Assembly: GCA_004298725.1 (NCBI GenBank)
Contig: SCQA01000035.1
Span: forward strand, 1-29,387
DNA length: 29,387 bases
Direction of reading: 5' to 3'
Source of the DNA: a bacterium
GTDB lineage: Bacteria; Desulfobacterota; GWC2-55-46
Position numbers and translations under genes: made by a program. The first letter of the stretch is position 1; the number at the start of each line of letters is the position of its first letter. This document shows positions 1-7,976 of the stretch, piece after piece. The notes under the pieces were generated by a model that did not search any database, was not told the DNA's origin, and saw nothing but the letters and a program-made list of their open reading frames with translations.

Positions 1-56
1 GCTTCCGGCGATAATCGATGTAGCATATCAATTGGCTTGCCGCTCACCACCCGGCC

Positions 57-473
57 TTACTGCCTGAACATCGCATGGCACTCTATGCAGGCGTTCAAAA
101 GCCTGTGTGTGACTATTTCAACGCTTTTTCTATCGTTGTTTCTGGCAAGCGCCAAAAGCCCTGCAATATTATTATGAAACCTTCTGTCAAGCGTCTCAAA
201 GTGCTTCATCTTATCATGATTTTTTGGAAGCGTTAATTCGCCGTTTTCAAGGGCGCCGCGCGTCCTTTCTTTTGCCTTATGCACTGCGTGGAAAGGCTCT
301 TCTATATTATTAAGCTTGTTAAGTATCAAGCTGTCCACAAGATTGAAATAAGCGCTCTCTAAAAGCCTCATCTCCTCTTTTAGCGCGTTGGCGTTCGTAG
401 CCTTCTTCTCGGCGGAGTGTGCCGCGCCAACAAAAACAACCGCCATAATAATTAACACCGCGACCATTTTCAT
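57..473 (-). CDS. cytochrome c'-like periplasmic protein
   Basis: This is a small exported c-type cytochrome of 138 residues. Residues 1-20 form a signal peptide with likely cleavage after AHS. A single haem-attachment motif, CIECH, sits at residues 129-133, six residues from the C-terminus, followed by an aromatic-basic tail (MFRQ). A helical body with one C-terminal CxxCH matches the cytochrome c' (four-helix bundle) layout, where haem binds near the end of the last helix. The family handles NO or redox sensing or electron transfer; which applies here cannot be read from sequence. The ATG overlaps the stop of the upstream isomerase gene (ATGA), so translation is probably coupled. Ending a sugar-phosphate operon with a cytochrome is odd. 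Family call fairly confident, function open. Confidence 0.8.
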   Translation of the reverse strand: MKMVAVLIIMAVVFVGAAHSAEKKATNANALKEEMRLLESAYFNLVDSLILNKLNNIEEPFHAVHKAKERTRGALENGELTLPKNHDKMKHFETLDRRFHNNIAGLLALARNNDRKSVEIVTHRLLNACIECHAMFRQ

Positions 474-2272
474 TTTTTGCCTCCGGCATGTCTTTTGACC
501 ATAGCCTGCGTTAACATTGAAATTACTCCGTCGTACTCCGCATATCTTGGTCCTTTAGCCCTCAATAGAACTACTTTCCTTCCTTTTGAATCAAGCGCGT
601 CCATGTCGCCAAGCGCCTGAGAAGCGAATAATTCCGAAAAACCAAACGTGCTTTCAGGTATGCCAATACAGGCGGCGTTGTCATGCGTAAGAATTATAAA
701 CACGGCGTTTGGCGCGCCGCCCTTATGAAGCTGACCTGTTGAATGAAGGTAGCGCGGCCCCCAGCCGAACTGCACGGCAAGGCCCGTCAAGTCGCGTATT
801 AACTTCTGCAAAGTTCTTAACTTTTTTTCAAGACGTCTGTCAAAAGAATTCGCATAAGCCAACAGCGCGACGTAGCTGTCGTTGCCTGCAAGCCCCAAAA
901 AACATTTCATCGCGTCTCTCAGCTTATTAACCGCGCCTGCCTGCTTAAGCGGCTTTACAACCGCGACTCCAAATAGAGCTTGCCCAGCCCGCCCATTTAC
1001 GCATAACCAGCCCTTAGGAACTGTTACAGCGCCTTTTTTACCTGACCCCGTTCCCAAAAGCCGGTCAAGCGTATGCTTTTTTGACAATTCAACATCAGGC
1101 TGGTTAAACGGGTTTATACCCATTATGCTCCCTGCAACGGCAGTGGCAACCTCCCACCTTAAAAACTCGGCTCCAAGCGCGTGCGGGCAAGCAAGAAAAA
1201 GTCTTATAACCGGATGCCCCGCGGTTGCGAGAGCAGTAAGTCTCTTTTCAATAATATCAGGCGCTTTTGCCGGACCGATATAGACAAATACTCTGTCACT
1301 GCCGTATGAACGGATGGCACCCAAAGGCTCGTTGCTTATAGGCACAAGGCCGACGCCGTTTTTGCCGGTTGACTCCGCCAGAAGTTGTTCCGTCCACAAG
1401 CCGAAGCTCTCAAGCCCCTTGGGTGAAAGAAACGTTATTTTGTCTCTCCCGTGCTTGTAAAGCACGCCAAGCGCCACACCAAGCCTTAACCCCGGGCTTT
1501 CACTTGCAGACGCGGCGTGCCGGCTCGCCTCTTCCATAATAAGGGCATTATGAATAATCTTTTTAATATCAATACCCGCCAACGCCGCCGGCACAAGGCC
1601 GAAAAACGACAACGCTGAAAACCTGCCGCCTATATCAGCCGGGTTTGTAAAGAGCCTTCTAAAGCCGTACTTGCTCGCATACCCCTCAAGAACGCTTGAA
1701 GGGTCGGTTATGGCTATAAAGTTTTTGCCTGCGTTACCGGGGTTAATGCGAACCAGCTTGGCGTAAAAATATTTGAAAAAAGACAGCGGCTCTATCGTAG
1801 AGCCGGATTTGCTTGACACTATAAAAAGCGTCTTTTTAACGTCTATGGAACTTTCAACCGCGCTAAGAGCCTCCGGGCAGGTTGAATCAAGCACCTTGAG
1901 CGCAGGGTACCCTTTAACAACGCCGAATATTTCTGAAAGCACAAGCGGAGCGAGGCTGGAACCTCCCATGCCGAGAAGCACCACGCTGGTAAACTCTTCG
2001 GCGAGCGCTTTAGCATACGACATTAACTCATCTGCTTCGCGCTCCATGCGCTTGGCCACGTCAAGCCAGCCAAGGGCATTTTTTATTCCCTTGGCGTCGT
2101 CTTGGTCCGCCTTCCAGAGCGAAACGTCTTTTTCCCAAAGCCTTCTTGCGAAACCCTGTTCGTCAAGAGCGCCAACTTCAGCTTTTACAGCGGCCTCATA
2201 TATGCCAAGGCTAAAGGCATCACGCGCCAACAAAGGCAAGGTAACCTTCTTTTTTTTATTGAGATGGTTCAT
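470..2272 (-). CDS. pgi: glucose-6-phosphate isomerase (form related to the PGI half of TAL-PGI fusions)
   Basis: It interconverts glucose 6-phosphate and fructose 6-phosphate in the cytoplasm. Sugar-isomerase motifs are in order: GMGGSSLAP at 101-109, SSKSGSTIEP at 153-162, GGRFSALS at 215-222, ESTGKNG at 300-306 and NPFNQPDVELSK at 387-398, where the last lysine is the expected catalytic one. A C-terminal region of about 200 residues with GPRYLHSTGQLHKGG at 505-519 follows. At 600 residues it is longer than short bacterial PGIs. The ESTGKNG and RYLHSTGQLHKGG signatures resemble the PGI half of bifunctional transaldolase-PGI proteins, but no transaldolase domain is present: the protein starts directly at the PGI region. 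An AAAGG ribosome-binding site lies 9 bases before the ATG. It follows tkt, with a repeat hairpin between them. Confidence 0.92.
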   Translation of the reverse strand: MNHLNKKKKVTLPLLARDAFSLGIYEAAVKAEVGALDEQGFARRLWEKDVSLWKADQDDAKGIKNALGWLDVAKRMEREADELMSYAKALAEEFTSVVLLGMGGSSLAPLVLSEIFGVVKGYPALKVLDSTCPEALSAVESSIDVKKTLFIVSSKSGSTIEPLSFFKYFYAKLVRINPGNAGKNFIAITDPSSVLEGYASKYGFRRLFTNPADIGGRFSALSFFGLVPAALAGIDIKKIIHNALIMEEASRHAASASESPGLRLGVALGVLYKHGRDKITFLSPKGLESFGLWTEQLLAESTGKNGVGLVPISNEPLGAIRSYGSDRVFVYIGPAKAPDIIEKRLTALATAGHPVIRLFLACPHALGAEFLRWEVATAVAGSIMGINPFNQPDVELSKKHTLDRLLGTGSGKKGAVTVPKGWLCVNGRAGQALFGVAVVKPLKQAGAVNKLRDAMKCFLGLAGNDSYVALLAYANSFDRRLEKKLRTLQKLIRDLTGLAVQFGWGPRYLHSTGQLHKGGAPNAVFIILTHDNAACIGIPESTFGFSELFASQALGDMDALDSKGRKVVLLRAKGPRYAEYDGVISMLTQAMVKRHAGGKK

Positions 2273-2296
2273 ACGCTTTGCCTTTAAGACAATGTT

Positions 2297-2341
2297 TAGT
2301 GAATAGTGATCAGATGTTAGTTGTTAATTCACTATTCACTA
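2297..2341. repeat. perfect inverted repeat at the end of tkt
   Basis: A 13-base perfect inverted repeat (arms 2297-2309 and 2329-2341, core AGTGAATAGTGA) with a 19-base loop fills most of the tkt-pgi gap. The right arm includes the tkt TAG stop. No T-run follows on the minus strand, so a classical terminator is unlikely. An RNA processing or stability hairpin, or a dispersed repeat, is likelier. Its style resembles the repeats near 4390-4465 and 23575-23605. Confidence 0.6.
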
Positions 2342-4378
2342 TCTATTATCGCTAATTACTGAGAGAGCCTTTTGCACGACATTATCAATCGTAAGGCCGA
2401 ACTTTTCATAAATAGTCTTGTACGGAGCAGACGCCCCGAAACGCTCTATGCCTATCACTGCCCCTTTTAAGCCGGTGTAACGGTGCCAGCCCATCGGAGA
2501 GCCGGCCTCAATAGCAACCCTTGCCGTAACAGAAGGTAAAAGCACGCTGTCTTTATACTCCGCGCTACCGGCCTCAAAAAGCTCCATGCTCGGCATACTT
2601 ACAACCCTCGCGTTAATGCCGTCTTTTGTAAGCTTATCATACGCGCCAAGCGCAACGGACACCTCCGAGCCGGTGGCTATTATTATAACGTCAACTTTTT
2701 TACCGGCGGCGTCGGCAAGCACATAAGTGCCTTTTGAAAGGTTTTCAGCCGGAGCGTATTTTTTTCTGTCTAACACGGGCAGGTTTTGCCTTGTAAGGAT
2801 AAGCGCAACCGGCCCCGGCAAGGCGTTCCGGTTCAGCGACAACTTCCATGCCTCAACCGTTTCAGTGGCGTCAGCCGGCCTTAAGACCGTAAGGTGAGGT
2901 ATCGCGCGCAGACTTGCGAGATGTTCTATGGGCTGATGCGTTGGGCCGTCTTCGCCAAGGCCGATGGAATCGTGCGTGAATACGTATATAACCTTGAGCT
3001 TCATAAGCGCGGCAAGCCTTATTGCCGGACGCATATAATCGGAAAACACAAGAAATGTTCCGCCATAAGGCACAAGCATACCGGAGAGAGCCATGCCGTT
3101 AAGAAGCGCGCCCATCGCATGTTCGCGCACTCCAAAGTGCAAGTTCCTGCCCGGCGTGCCCGGCAAAAAGTTTTGCTGGCCTTTAAGGTACGTATTATTT
3201 GACGGCGCGAGGTCAGCCGAGCCGCCGATTAAAAAAGGCGTTTTCGCGGCAATCGCGTTTAAAACTTTACCGGAAGCGCTCCTTGTGGCTATGGCAGGGT
3301 CAGAGGCTGAAAATACCGGCAAATCCGCAAAATAGGCGCTACCGAATTCATTGTTGATTAACGATTTCAGCTCAACCGCAAGCTCCGCGTGTTCCTTGGC
3401 ATAGGCGGCAAATAAAGCGTCCCATGCGCGCTGGGTAGCTTCACCGTTTGCAACGGCTTTTCTGTAAAAACCGAGCGCGTCATCAGGAATGTGAAATTCC
3501 GGCTGAAGGGGCCAACCGAGCTTTTCCTTAGCGAGTTTTACTTCATCCTTGCCAAGCGGCGCTCCGTGCGCCTCAGAGCTGTCTTGCTTACCCGGGCTTC
3601 CGAAACCGATGTTGGTGCGCGCAATAATCAGCGACGGCCTCTTTGTTTCGGCAACGCCCGAGCTTATAGCCGATGAAACCGCCGTGATGTCGTTGCCGTT
3701 TACCTTTTGCACGTGCCAGCCAAGCGCCTCGAAACGCGCGCCTACGTCCTCGGTAAACGAAAGGTCGGTGGAGCCTTCTATGGTAATTTTGTTGTCAGAA
3801 TAAAGGTAAACGATACTTCCAAGCTGTAAATGCCCGGCTATTGAGGCCGCTTCGTTTGAAATGCCTTCCATCATGTCGCCGTCGCTTGTTACTCCGAATA
3901 CGCGGTAATTAAAAAGCTCAAAGCCCGGCTTATTATATCGGCTTGCGAGGTACTGCCCTGCCATGGCCATACCCACGCCCGTGGCAAAACCTTGCCCGAG
4001 CGGGCCTGTGGTTGTTTCAATGCCTATTTCAGGGTGGTGCTCCGGGTGGCCGGGGGTAAGGCTATCCCATTGCCTGAATTTTTTCAGCTCGTCAAGGCTT
4101 AAAGCGTAGCCCGTAAGGTGCAACAGGGAATAAAGAAGCATTGAACCGTGTCCGGCGGAGAGGACAAAACGGTCGCGGTTGGGCCAGCCGGGGTTTTTAG
4201 GGTTGTGCCTTAAAAAATGCGTCCATAAAGCGTGCGTCATGGGGGCGTCCCCCATCGGCATTCCCGGGTGGCCTGAATTCGCTTTTTCCACGGCGTCAAC
4301 GGCTAAAAACCTTAAAGTGTTTACACAAAGTGCGTCAAGTTCAGCCTGCGCGGGCGTGTTGCCAATGGTCTTTGTCAT
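2339..4378 (-). CDS. tkt: transketolase
   Basis: A full-length (679 residues) thiamine-diphosphate enzyme that transfers two-carbon ketol units between sugar phosphates in the pentose phosphate pathway. The N-terminal thiamine-binding half shows SGHPGMPMG (35-43), TTGPLGQG (123-130) and the diphosphate/metal motif SDGDMMEG (165-172) with the NK pair at 196-197. The middle domain has FGVREHAMG with the catalytic glutamate at 419, and HDSIGLGEDGPTHQP at 469-483. The C-terminal domain is complete. The last codons and the TAG stop come from an inverted repeat, giving a short ISDNR tail. It lies between the DUF502 gene and pgi on the same strand, consistent with a carbon-metabolism unit. The gap above it (74 bases) holds a dispersed repeat, so transcription may be partly separate from the pan genes. 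Confidence 0.97.
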   Translation of the reverse strand: MTKTIGNTPAQAELDALCVNTLRFLAVDAVEKANSGHPGMPMGDAPMTHALWTHFLRHNPKNPGWPNRDRFVLSAGHGSMLLYSLLHLTGYALSLDELKKFRQWDSLTPGHPEHHPEIGIETTTGPLGQGFATGVGMAMAGQYLASRYNKPGFELFNYRVFGVTSDGDMMEGISNEAASIAGHLQLGSIVYLYSDNKITIEGSTDLSFTEDVGARFEALGWHVQKVNGNDITAVSSAISSGVAETKRPSLIIARTNIGFGSPGKQDSSEAHGAPLGKDEVKLAKEKLGWPLQPEFHIPDDALGFYRKAVANGEATQRAWDALFAAYAKEHAELAVELKSLINNEFGSAYFADLPVFSASDPAIATRSASGKVLNAIAAKTPFLIGGSADLAPSNNTYLKGQQNFLPGTPGRNLHFGVREHAMGALLNGMALSGMLVPYGGTFLVFSDYMRPAIRLAALMKLKVIYVFTHDSIGLGEDGPTHQPIEHLASLRAIPHLTVLRPADATETVEAWKLSLNRNALPGPVALILTRQNLPVLDRKKYAPAENLSKGTYVLADAAGKKVDVIIIATGSEVSVALGAYDKLTKDGINARVVSMPSMELFEAGSAEYKDSVLLPSVTARVAIEAGSPMGWHRYTGLKGAVIGIERFGASAPYKTIYEKFGLTIDNVVQKALSVISDNR

Positions 4379-4396
4379 TGCCGTTTAAAACCCCTT

Positions 4397-4467
4397 TTAT
4401 CAGTTACCGGTTATCTGTTATCCATTACCGGCCGCCAAGTGCCGATAACTGCTCACTGATAACTGTT
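4397..4467. repeat. dispersed intergenic repeat (TTATC/GATAA-rich)
   Basis: The gap between the DUF502 gene and tkt is built of repeated degenerate units such as GATAACTG, GTTATC and ACCGGTTAT. On the minus strand, CAGTTATCAGTGAGCAGTTATCGG closely matches the plus-strand segment near 23579-23602, which is in another intergenic gap. The repeat reaches into the DUF502 gene and supplies its last codons and stop. Confidence 0.55.
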
Positions 4468-5085
4468 TTTCTTTATAACCGTCTTCTTCTCAGGCACGAC
4501 CATGCCGCCTGTCATTATAACCTTAAACGCGTCCTCAACAGTCATGTCAAGCGCGATGACGTCCTCTTCACGCACCACCATGTAAAAGCCCGATGTCGGA
4601 TTGGGCGTAGTCGGCAAAAAAACATTTAAAGTGCCTTCTGAAAATGTCCTGTCTTTTATCTCTCCGCTTGCCTTGCTCGTTACAAAACCGACGGAGTAAA
4701 CGCCTTTTCTCGGAAACTCCACAAGCACAACCTTTCTTAAGCCCTGTTGCTCTTTAGCGAAGAAAGTTTCCATGAACTGCTTAGTGCCGTTATAAAGCAT
4801 ACGAAGCACGGGAATTTTGGCAAGTAGCCTCTCTCCCATGTTAAGAAGCCTCTTGCCCGCGAAGTTGGAAGCGAGAGCGCCGATGACGAATATGCCCAAA
4901 ACGGTAAAGATGAAGCCGATGCCCGGCACACTGGGCAGATAAGTATGCGGATGCAGAGACGAAGGAAGCAGATTCACCACGCCGTCAACGAAGCCGACTA
5001 TTAAAGTGATAACGTATATGCTTATGTAAAGCGGCACTATTACGAGAAGGCCGGTTATGAAGTAGCTTTTAATTCTGCGCATCAT
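4453..5085 (-). CDS. DUF502 family membrane protein
   Basis: An inner-membrane protein of unknown function, 210 residues, the usual size for DUF502. Two hydrophobic segments lie at about 8-32 and 55-76, followed by a soluble domain with the family hallmark PTTPNPTSGF at about 158-167. The start (ATGATG) overlaps the panD stop by 4 bases, so translation is probably coupled. The last four residues (NSYQ) and the stop codon are encoded by a dispersed repeat, so the original C-terminus may have been altered. I cannot assign a reaction; the family is common near housekeeping genes. Confidence 0.88.
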   Translation of the reverse strand: MMRRIKSYFITGLLVIVPLYISIYVITLIVGFVDGVVNLLPSSLHPHTYLPSVPGIGFIFTVLGIFVIGALASNFAGKRLLNMGERLLAKIPVLRMLYNGTKQFMETFFAKEQQGLRKVVLVEFPRKGVYSVGFVTSKASGEIKDRTFSEGTLNVFLPTTPNPTSGFYMVVREEDVIALDMTVEDAFKVIMTGGMVVPEKKTVIKKNSYQ

Positions 5086-5459
5086 AGGTGGCCGGCAAGC
5101 GCTCCGCTTATGTGTTTTATGCCGTTGCCGGCATTAACGTACACAAGCGCGGGGCTGTGCGCCACAGCCTCGGCTTCTTCAAGAGAAACATAGCTCGCTA
5201 TAATCACAAGATCGCCTTTTTTGGCAAGGTGCGCCGCGGCTCCGTTTACGGATATTGTTCCGCTGTCCCTTTCGCCTTTTATCGCGTAGGTGGTAAAGCG
5301 ATTGCCGTTTTTTATATTGTACACCTGCACCTGCTCGAACTGATATATGCCGGAGGCCTCCAAAAGCGCCTCGTCAATGGCAATGGAGCCTTCGTAATCA
5401 ACGTTAGAGTCTGTAACGGTAGCCCTGTGTATCTTGCTCTTTAACATTATGCGCTGCAT
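5082..5459 (-). CDS. panD: aspartate 1-decarboxylase
   Basis: It makes beta-alanine from aspartate for pantothenate synthesis. The 125-residue proenzyme aligns with the E. coli numbering: the self-cleavage site is Gly24-Ser25 in YEGSIAID, which generates the pyruvoyl group. Lys9, His11, Arg54, Thr57 and Tyr58 (NGNRFTTY) are also present. The start MQRIMLK fits the family N-terminus, and GGAGG lies about 10 bases upstream. It follows panC after an 88-base gap and overlaps the DUF502 gene. All expected catalytic residues are visible. Confidence 0.97.
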   Translation of the reverse strand: MQRIMLKSKIHRATVTDSNVDYEGSIAIDEALLEASGIYQFEQVQVYNIKNGNRFTTYAIKGERDSGTISVNGAAAHLAKKGDLVIIASYVSLEEAEAVAHSPALVYVNAGNGIKHISGALAGHL

Positions 5460-5547
5460 GTTGCGTATTCCTCCGGATAATCGTTTAAGCCGAAAAACAG
5501 CTTTCGTCTAAAAAGATTTATATTTTAACCCAAAACTCTGAAAAACG

Positions 5548-6402
5548 TCAACAACTTAGCACAACATTGTCTATAAGCCGCGTACTTCCAACGCGCACAG
5601 CCGCCAAAACCACCGCGTCACGCTCCACAAAATCAATAGCCTCAAGCGCGTCAACGGAAACCACGTTTACGTAATCAACGGACAAAAGCCTATGTTTTTC
5701 AAGGATATTCTTGACTGAACCGGCTATGGCAGGGGCGCTCTTTTCACCGCGCAAAAAAGCCTCTTTCGCAATGTTTAACGCTCTTGGCAGAGCAAGCGCA
5801 ATCTGCCTTTCTTCGGGCGAAAGGCGCGTATTTCTGGAGCTTAGGGCAAGGCCGTCAGGGTCGCGCACAGTGTCAACGCCGATGATTTTAACGGGAAAGT
5901 TCAAGTCTTGAACAAGCCTTTTTATAATGACGAACTGCTGAAAATCTTTTTTCCCGAATACGGCAATTTGCGGGCAAACTATGTTAAAAAGCTTAACCAC
6001 AACCGTTGCAACGCCACGAAAGTGCCCCGGCCTTTCGGCGCCGCAAAGCCTATCAGACAAAGCCTCTACGTTTACAAATGTTTTAAACCCTTCAGTGTAC
6101 ATATCATCAGGGCGCGGAATAAAAATAACGTCAACGCCGGCCCCGGCCGCCATTTTCATATCTCTCTCAATGTCTCGTGGGTACGTTGTGAAGTCTTCCT
6201 TCGGGCCAAACTGAGTAGGGTTTACGAATATGCTGAGCGCCACAAGGCCGTCTTTGCCGGCCTCTTGCCTGCCAGCCTCGACAAGCTTAATATGGCCGGA
6301 GTGCAAATAACCCATTGTGGGCACAAACGCCACAACGCGCCCTTTTGCGCGGGCAGTTTGCGCCAAGGCCGTCATTTCAGATGCGTCTTTTATCAGCTTC
6401 AT
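5548..6402 (-). CDS. panC: pantothenate synthetase (pantoate--beta-alanine ligase)
   Basis: An ATP-dependent ligase joining pantoate and beta-alanine to form pantothenate. The 284 residues show the nucleotidyltransferase motif PTMGYLHSGH at 28-37, FVNPTQFGPKED, the pantoate-binding region ERPGHFRGVATVV, FGKKDFQQF, and the KMSKS-like DGLALSSRN segment. The start lies 9 bases after the panB stop. Together with panB and panD it makes the pathway from ketoisovalerate and aspartate almost complete here; ketopantoate reductase (panE or ilvC) is not in the window. Confidence 0.97.
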   Translation of the reverse strand: MKLIKDASEMTALAQTARAKGRVVAFVPTMGYLHSGHIKLVEAGRQEAGKDGLVALSIFVNPTQFGPKEDFTTYPRDIERDMKMAAGAGVDVIFIPRPDDMYTEGFKTFVNVEALSDRLCGAERPGHFRGVATVVVKLFNIVCPQIAVFGKKDFQQFVIIKRLVQDLNFPVKIIGVDTVRDPDGLALSSRNTRLSPEERQIALALPRALNIAKEAFLRGEKSAPAIAGSVKNILEKHRLLSVDYVNVVSVDALEAIDFVERDAVVLAAVRVGSTRLIDNVVLSC

Positions 6403-6411
6403 GTGAAAAAC

Positions 6412-7233
6412 TCAGTAGCAATGCTCTTTTGAAGGAAACTTCCCGGACTCTACTTCTTCTTTGAACTCGCACACGGCCTTTGTCATTACAGGGTAAAGGT
6501 CGGCGTACTTCTTAACAAACCTCGGCATTGCCGGTCTTTGTTCAGAACCATCCGCAGGCGCGTTCAGCCCAAGCATGTCGTTTATAACAAGCACCTGTCC
6601 GTCGCAATAAGGGCCTGCGCCTATGCCGATTGTCGGCACGGAAACGGCTTTTGTGACTTCCCTCGCCAGCGCCGCGGGAATGCACTCAAGCACTATGGCG
6701 AACGCGCCCGCCTTTTCAAGAAGCCTTGCGTCGCGGATTATATCTTTTGCTTCCGCCCTGCCCTTGCCCTGCACCTTATAGCCGCCAAATTTATGCACTG
6801 ACTGCGGCGTAAGCCCGATATGCCCCATTACCGGAATGTCAAGGTCAACCACGGCCTTGACGGCTTCACAAGTTTTTTTGCCGCCTTCAACCTTCACAGC
6901 CTGCGCCCCGCCCTCTTTAACAAGCCTTACGGCGTTTTTCTTTGCTTCAACAACCGAAACCTGATACGAGCCGAACGGCATATCGGCTACGACAAGCGAG
7001 CGCCGGACCGCCCTTACAACAGAGCGCGTATGGTAAATGACTTCATCAACCGTTACCTGAAGGGTCGTGTCCATGCCGGCCTCAACCATGCCGGCTGAAT
7101 CGCCGACGAGTATGACCGGTATGCCGGCCAAGTCGAGTATCTTCGCAATGTGAAAGTTATACGCGGTAAGCACGGCTATTTTCATCTTGCCGCGTTTCAT
7201 AGCCGTTATGTCCGGCGCGGTTATACGTTTCAT
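6412..7233 (-). CDS. panB: 3-methyl-2-oxobutanoate hydroxymethyltransferase
   Basis: It transfers a hydroxymethyl group from 5,10-methylene-tetrahydrofolate to ketoisovalerate, the first committed step to pantothenate. The 273 residues form the expected TIM-barrel family protein. Metal ligands are visible as Asp45 (VGDSAG), Asp84 (VADMPF) and the glutamate of VKVEGG (116). The catalytic glutamate is in VLECIP (183), followed by GIGAGPYCDGQVLV. It lies 56 bases after the deoxynucleoside kinase gene and 9 bases before panC, consistent with one pan unit. Confidence 0.97.
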   Translation of the reverse strand: MKRITAPDITAMKRGKMKIAVLTAYNFHIAKILDLAGIPVILVGDSAGMVEAGMDTTLQVTVDEVIYHTRSVVRAVRRSLVVADMPFGSYQVSVVEAKKNAVRLVKEGGAQAVKVEGGKKTCEAVKAVVDLDIPVMGHIGLTPQSVHKFGGYKVQGKGRAEAKDIIRDARLLEKAGAFAIVLECIPAALAREVTKAVSVPTIGIGAGPYCDGQVLVINDMLGLNAPADGSEQRPAMPRFVKKYADLYPVMTKAVCEFKEEVESGKFPSKEHCY

Positions 7234-7289
7234 GGGGGTTCCATTATGCTTGGCAGGTTAGAAAACTAAAAAAACGCGCGCTCTAAGCA

Positions 7290-7934
7290 TCAGCGCTTTT
7301 GCGCCGAAGGGATGTAATGTTGCGCTCCGCCTTTCATGGTTCTTATCTCTTTTATAAGGCTTGAAAAATCAGCGGAGTTGTTCACGAAATCAATGTCCGT
7401 GGTATTAACCACGAGAAGCGGCGTGTCGGTATAATAAAAAAAGTACCGGTTATACGCTTCAGTCAGTTTTTCGAGATACTCGTCCTTGATAGCGCTCTCG
7501 TAATCCTTGTTGCGTCTTTTTATCCTCTCCTGCAAAACTTCGGTGGACGCCTGCAGATAAATTACAAGGTCGGGCTTCGGTATCCTCACGTCAAGGAGCC
7601 TGAAAACCTGCTCATAGAGAGCCAGCTCGTTTTCGTCAAGGTTCAGGTACGCGAATATCCTGTCTTTGGCAAAAAGATAATCCGATATTACCGTCGTGTT
7701 AAAAAGCTCCGGCTGAAACATGTCTTTTTGTTGCTGATAGCGGCTCAGCAGAAAAAAGAGCTGTGTCTGGAGAGCGTACTTCTTAATGTCAGAGTAAAAC
7801 TTCGGCAGGAAGGGGTTGGCGTCAACCTCTTCAATAAGCGTTCTGCCGTTGAATTCCTTTGAAATAAGTTCCGCAAGGCTCGACTTGCCTACGCCTATCG
7901 GGCCTTCTATGGCGATATATCTTAAATTTTCCAT
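7290..7934 (-). CDS. deoxynucleoside kinase (deoxyadenosine/deoxyguanosine kinase type)
   Basis: It phosphorylates deoxynucleosides for salvage, using ATP. From the ATG at 7934 the protein has 214 residues with a P-loop GPIGVGKSS at 11-19, then the substrate-site segments ANPFLPKFY and SDYLFAKDR and an arginine-rich lid (RIKRRN). A GTG at 7967 would add 11 residues (MPEIIYLLRPT). I prefer the ATG because family members start just before the YIAIEG strand; neither start has a clear ribosome-binding site. The position between rsmA and panB is an arrangement I associate with deltaproteobacteria. The preferred nucleoside cannot be read from sequence. Confidence 0.88.
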   Translation of the reverse strand: MENLRYIAIEGPIGVGKSSLAELISKEFNGRTLIEEVDANPFLPKFYSDIKKYALQTQLFFLLSRYQQQKDMFQPELFNTTVISDYLFAKDRIFAYLNLDENELALYEQVFRLLDVRIPKPDLVIYLQASTEVLQERIKRRNKDYESAIKDEYLEKLTEAYNRYFFYYTDTPLLVVNTTDIDFVNNSADFSSLIKEIRTMKGGAQHYIPSAQKR

Positions 7935-7976
7935 CGTTGGTCTTAATAAATAAATTATCTCAGGCACCGCTAAATG

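Noticed and set aside
1773..2306. A 177-codon plus-strand frame opposite the 5' end of pgi
   Set aside because: The composition is serine-rich and shadow-like, and the minus-strand protein has all isomerase motifs.
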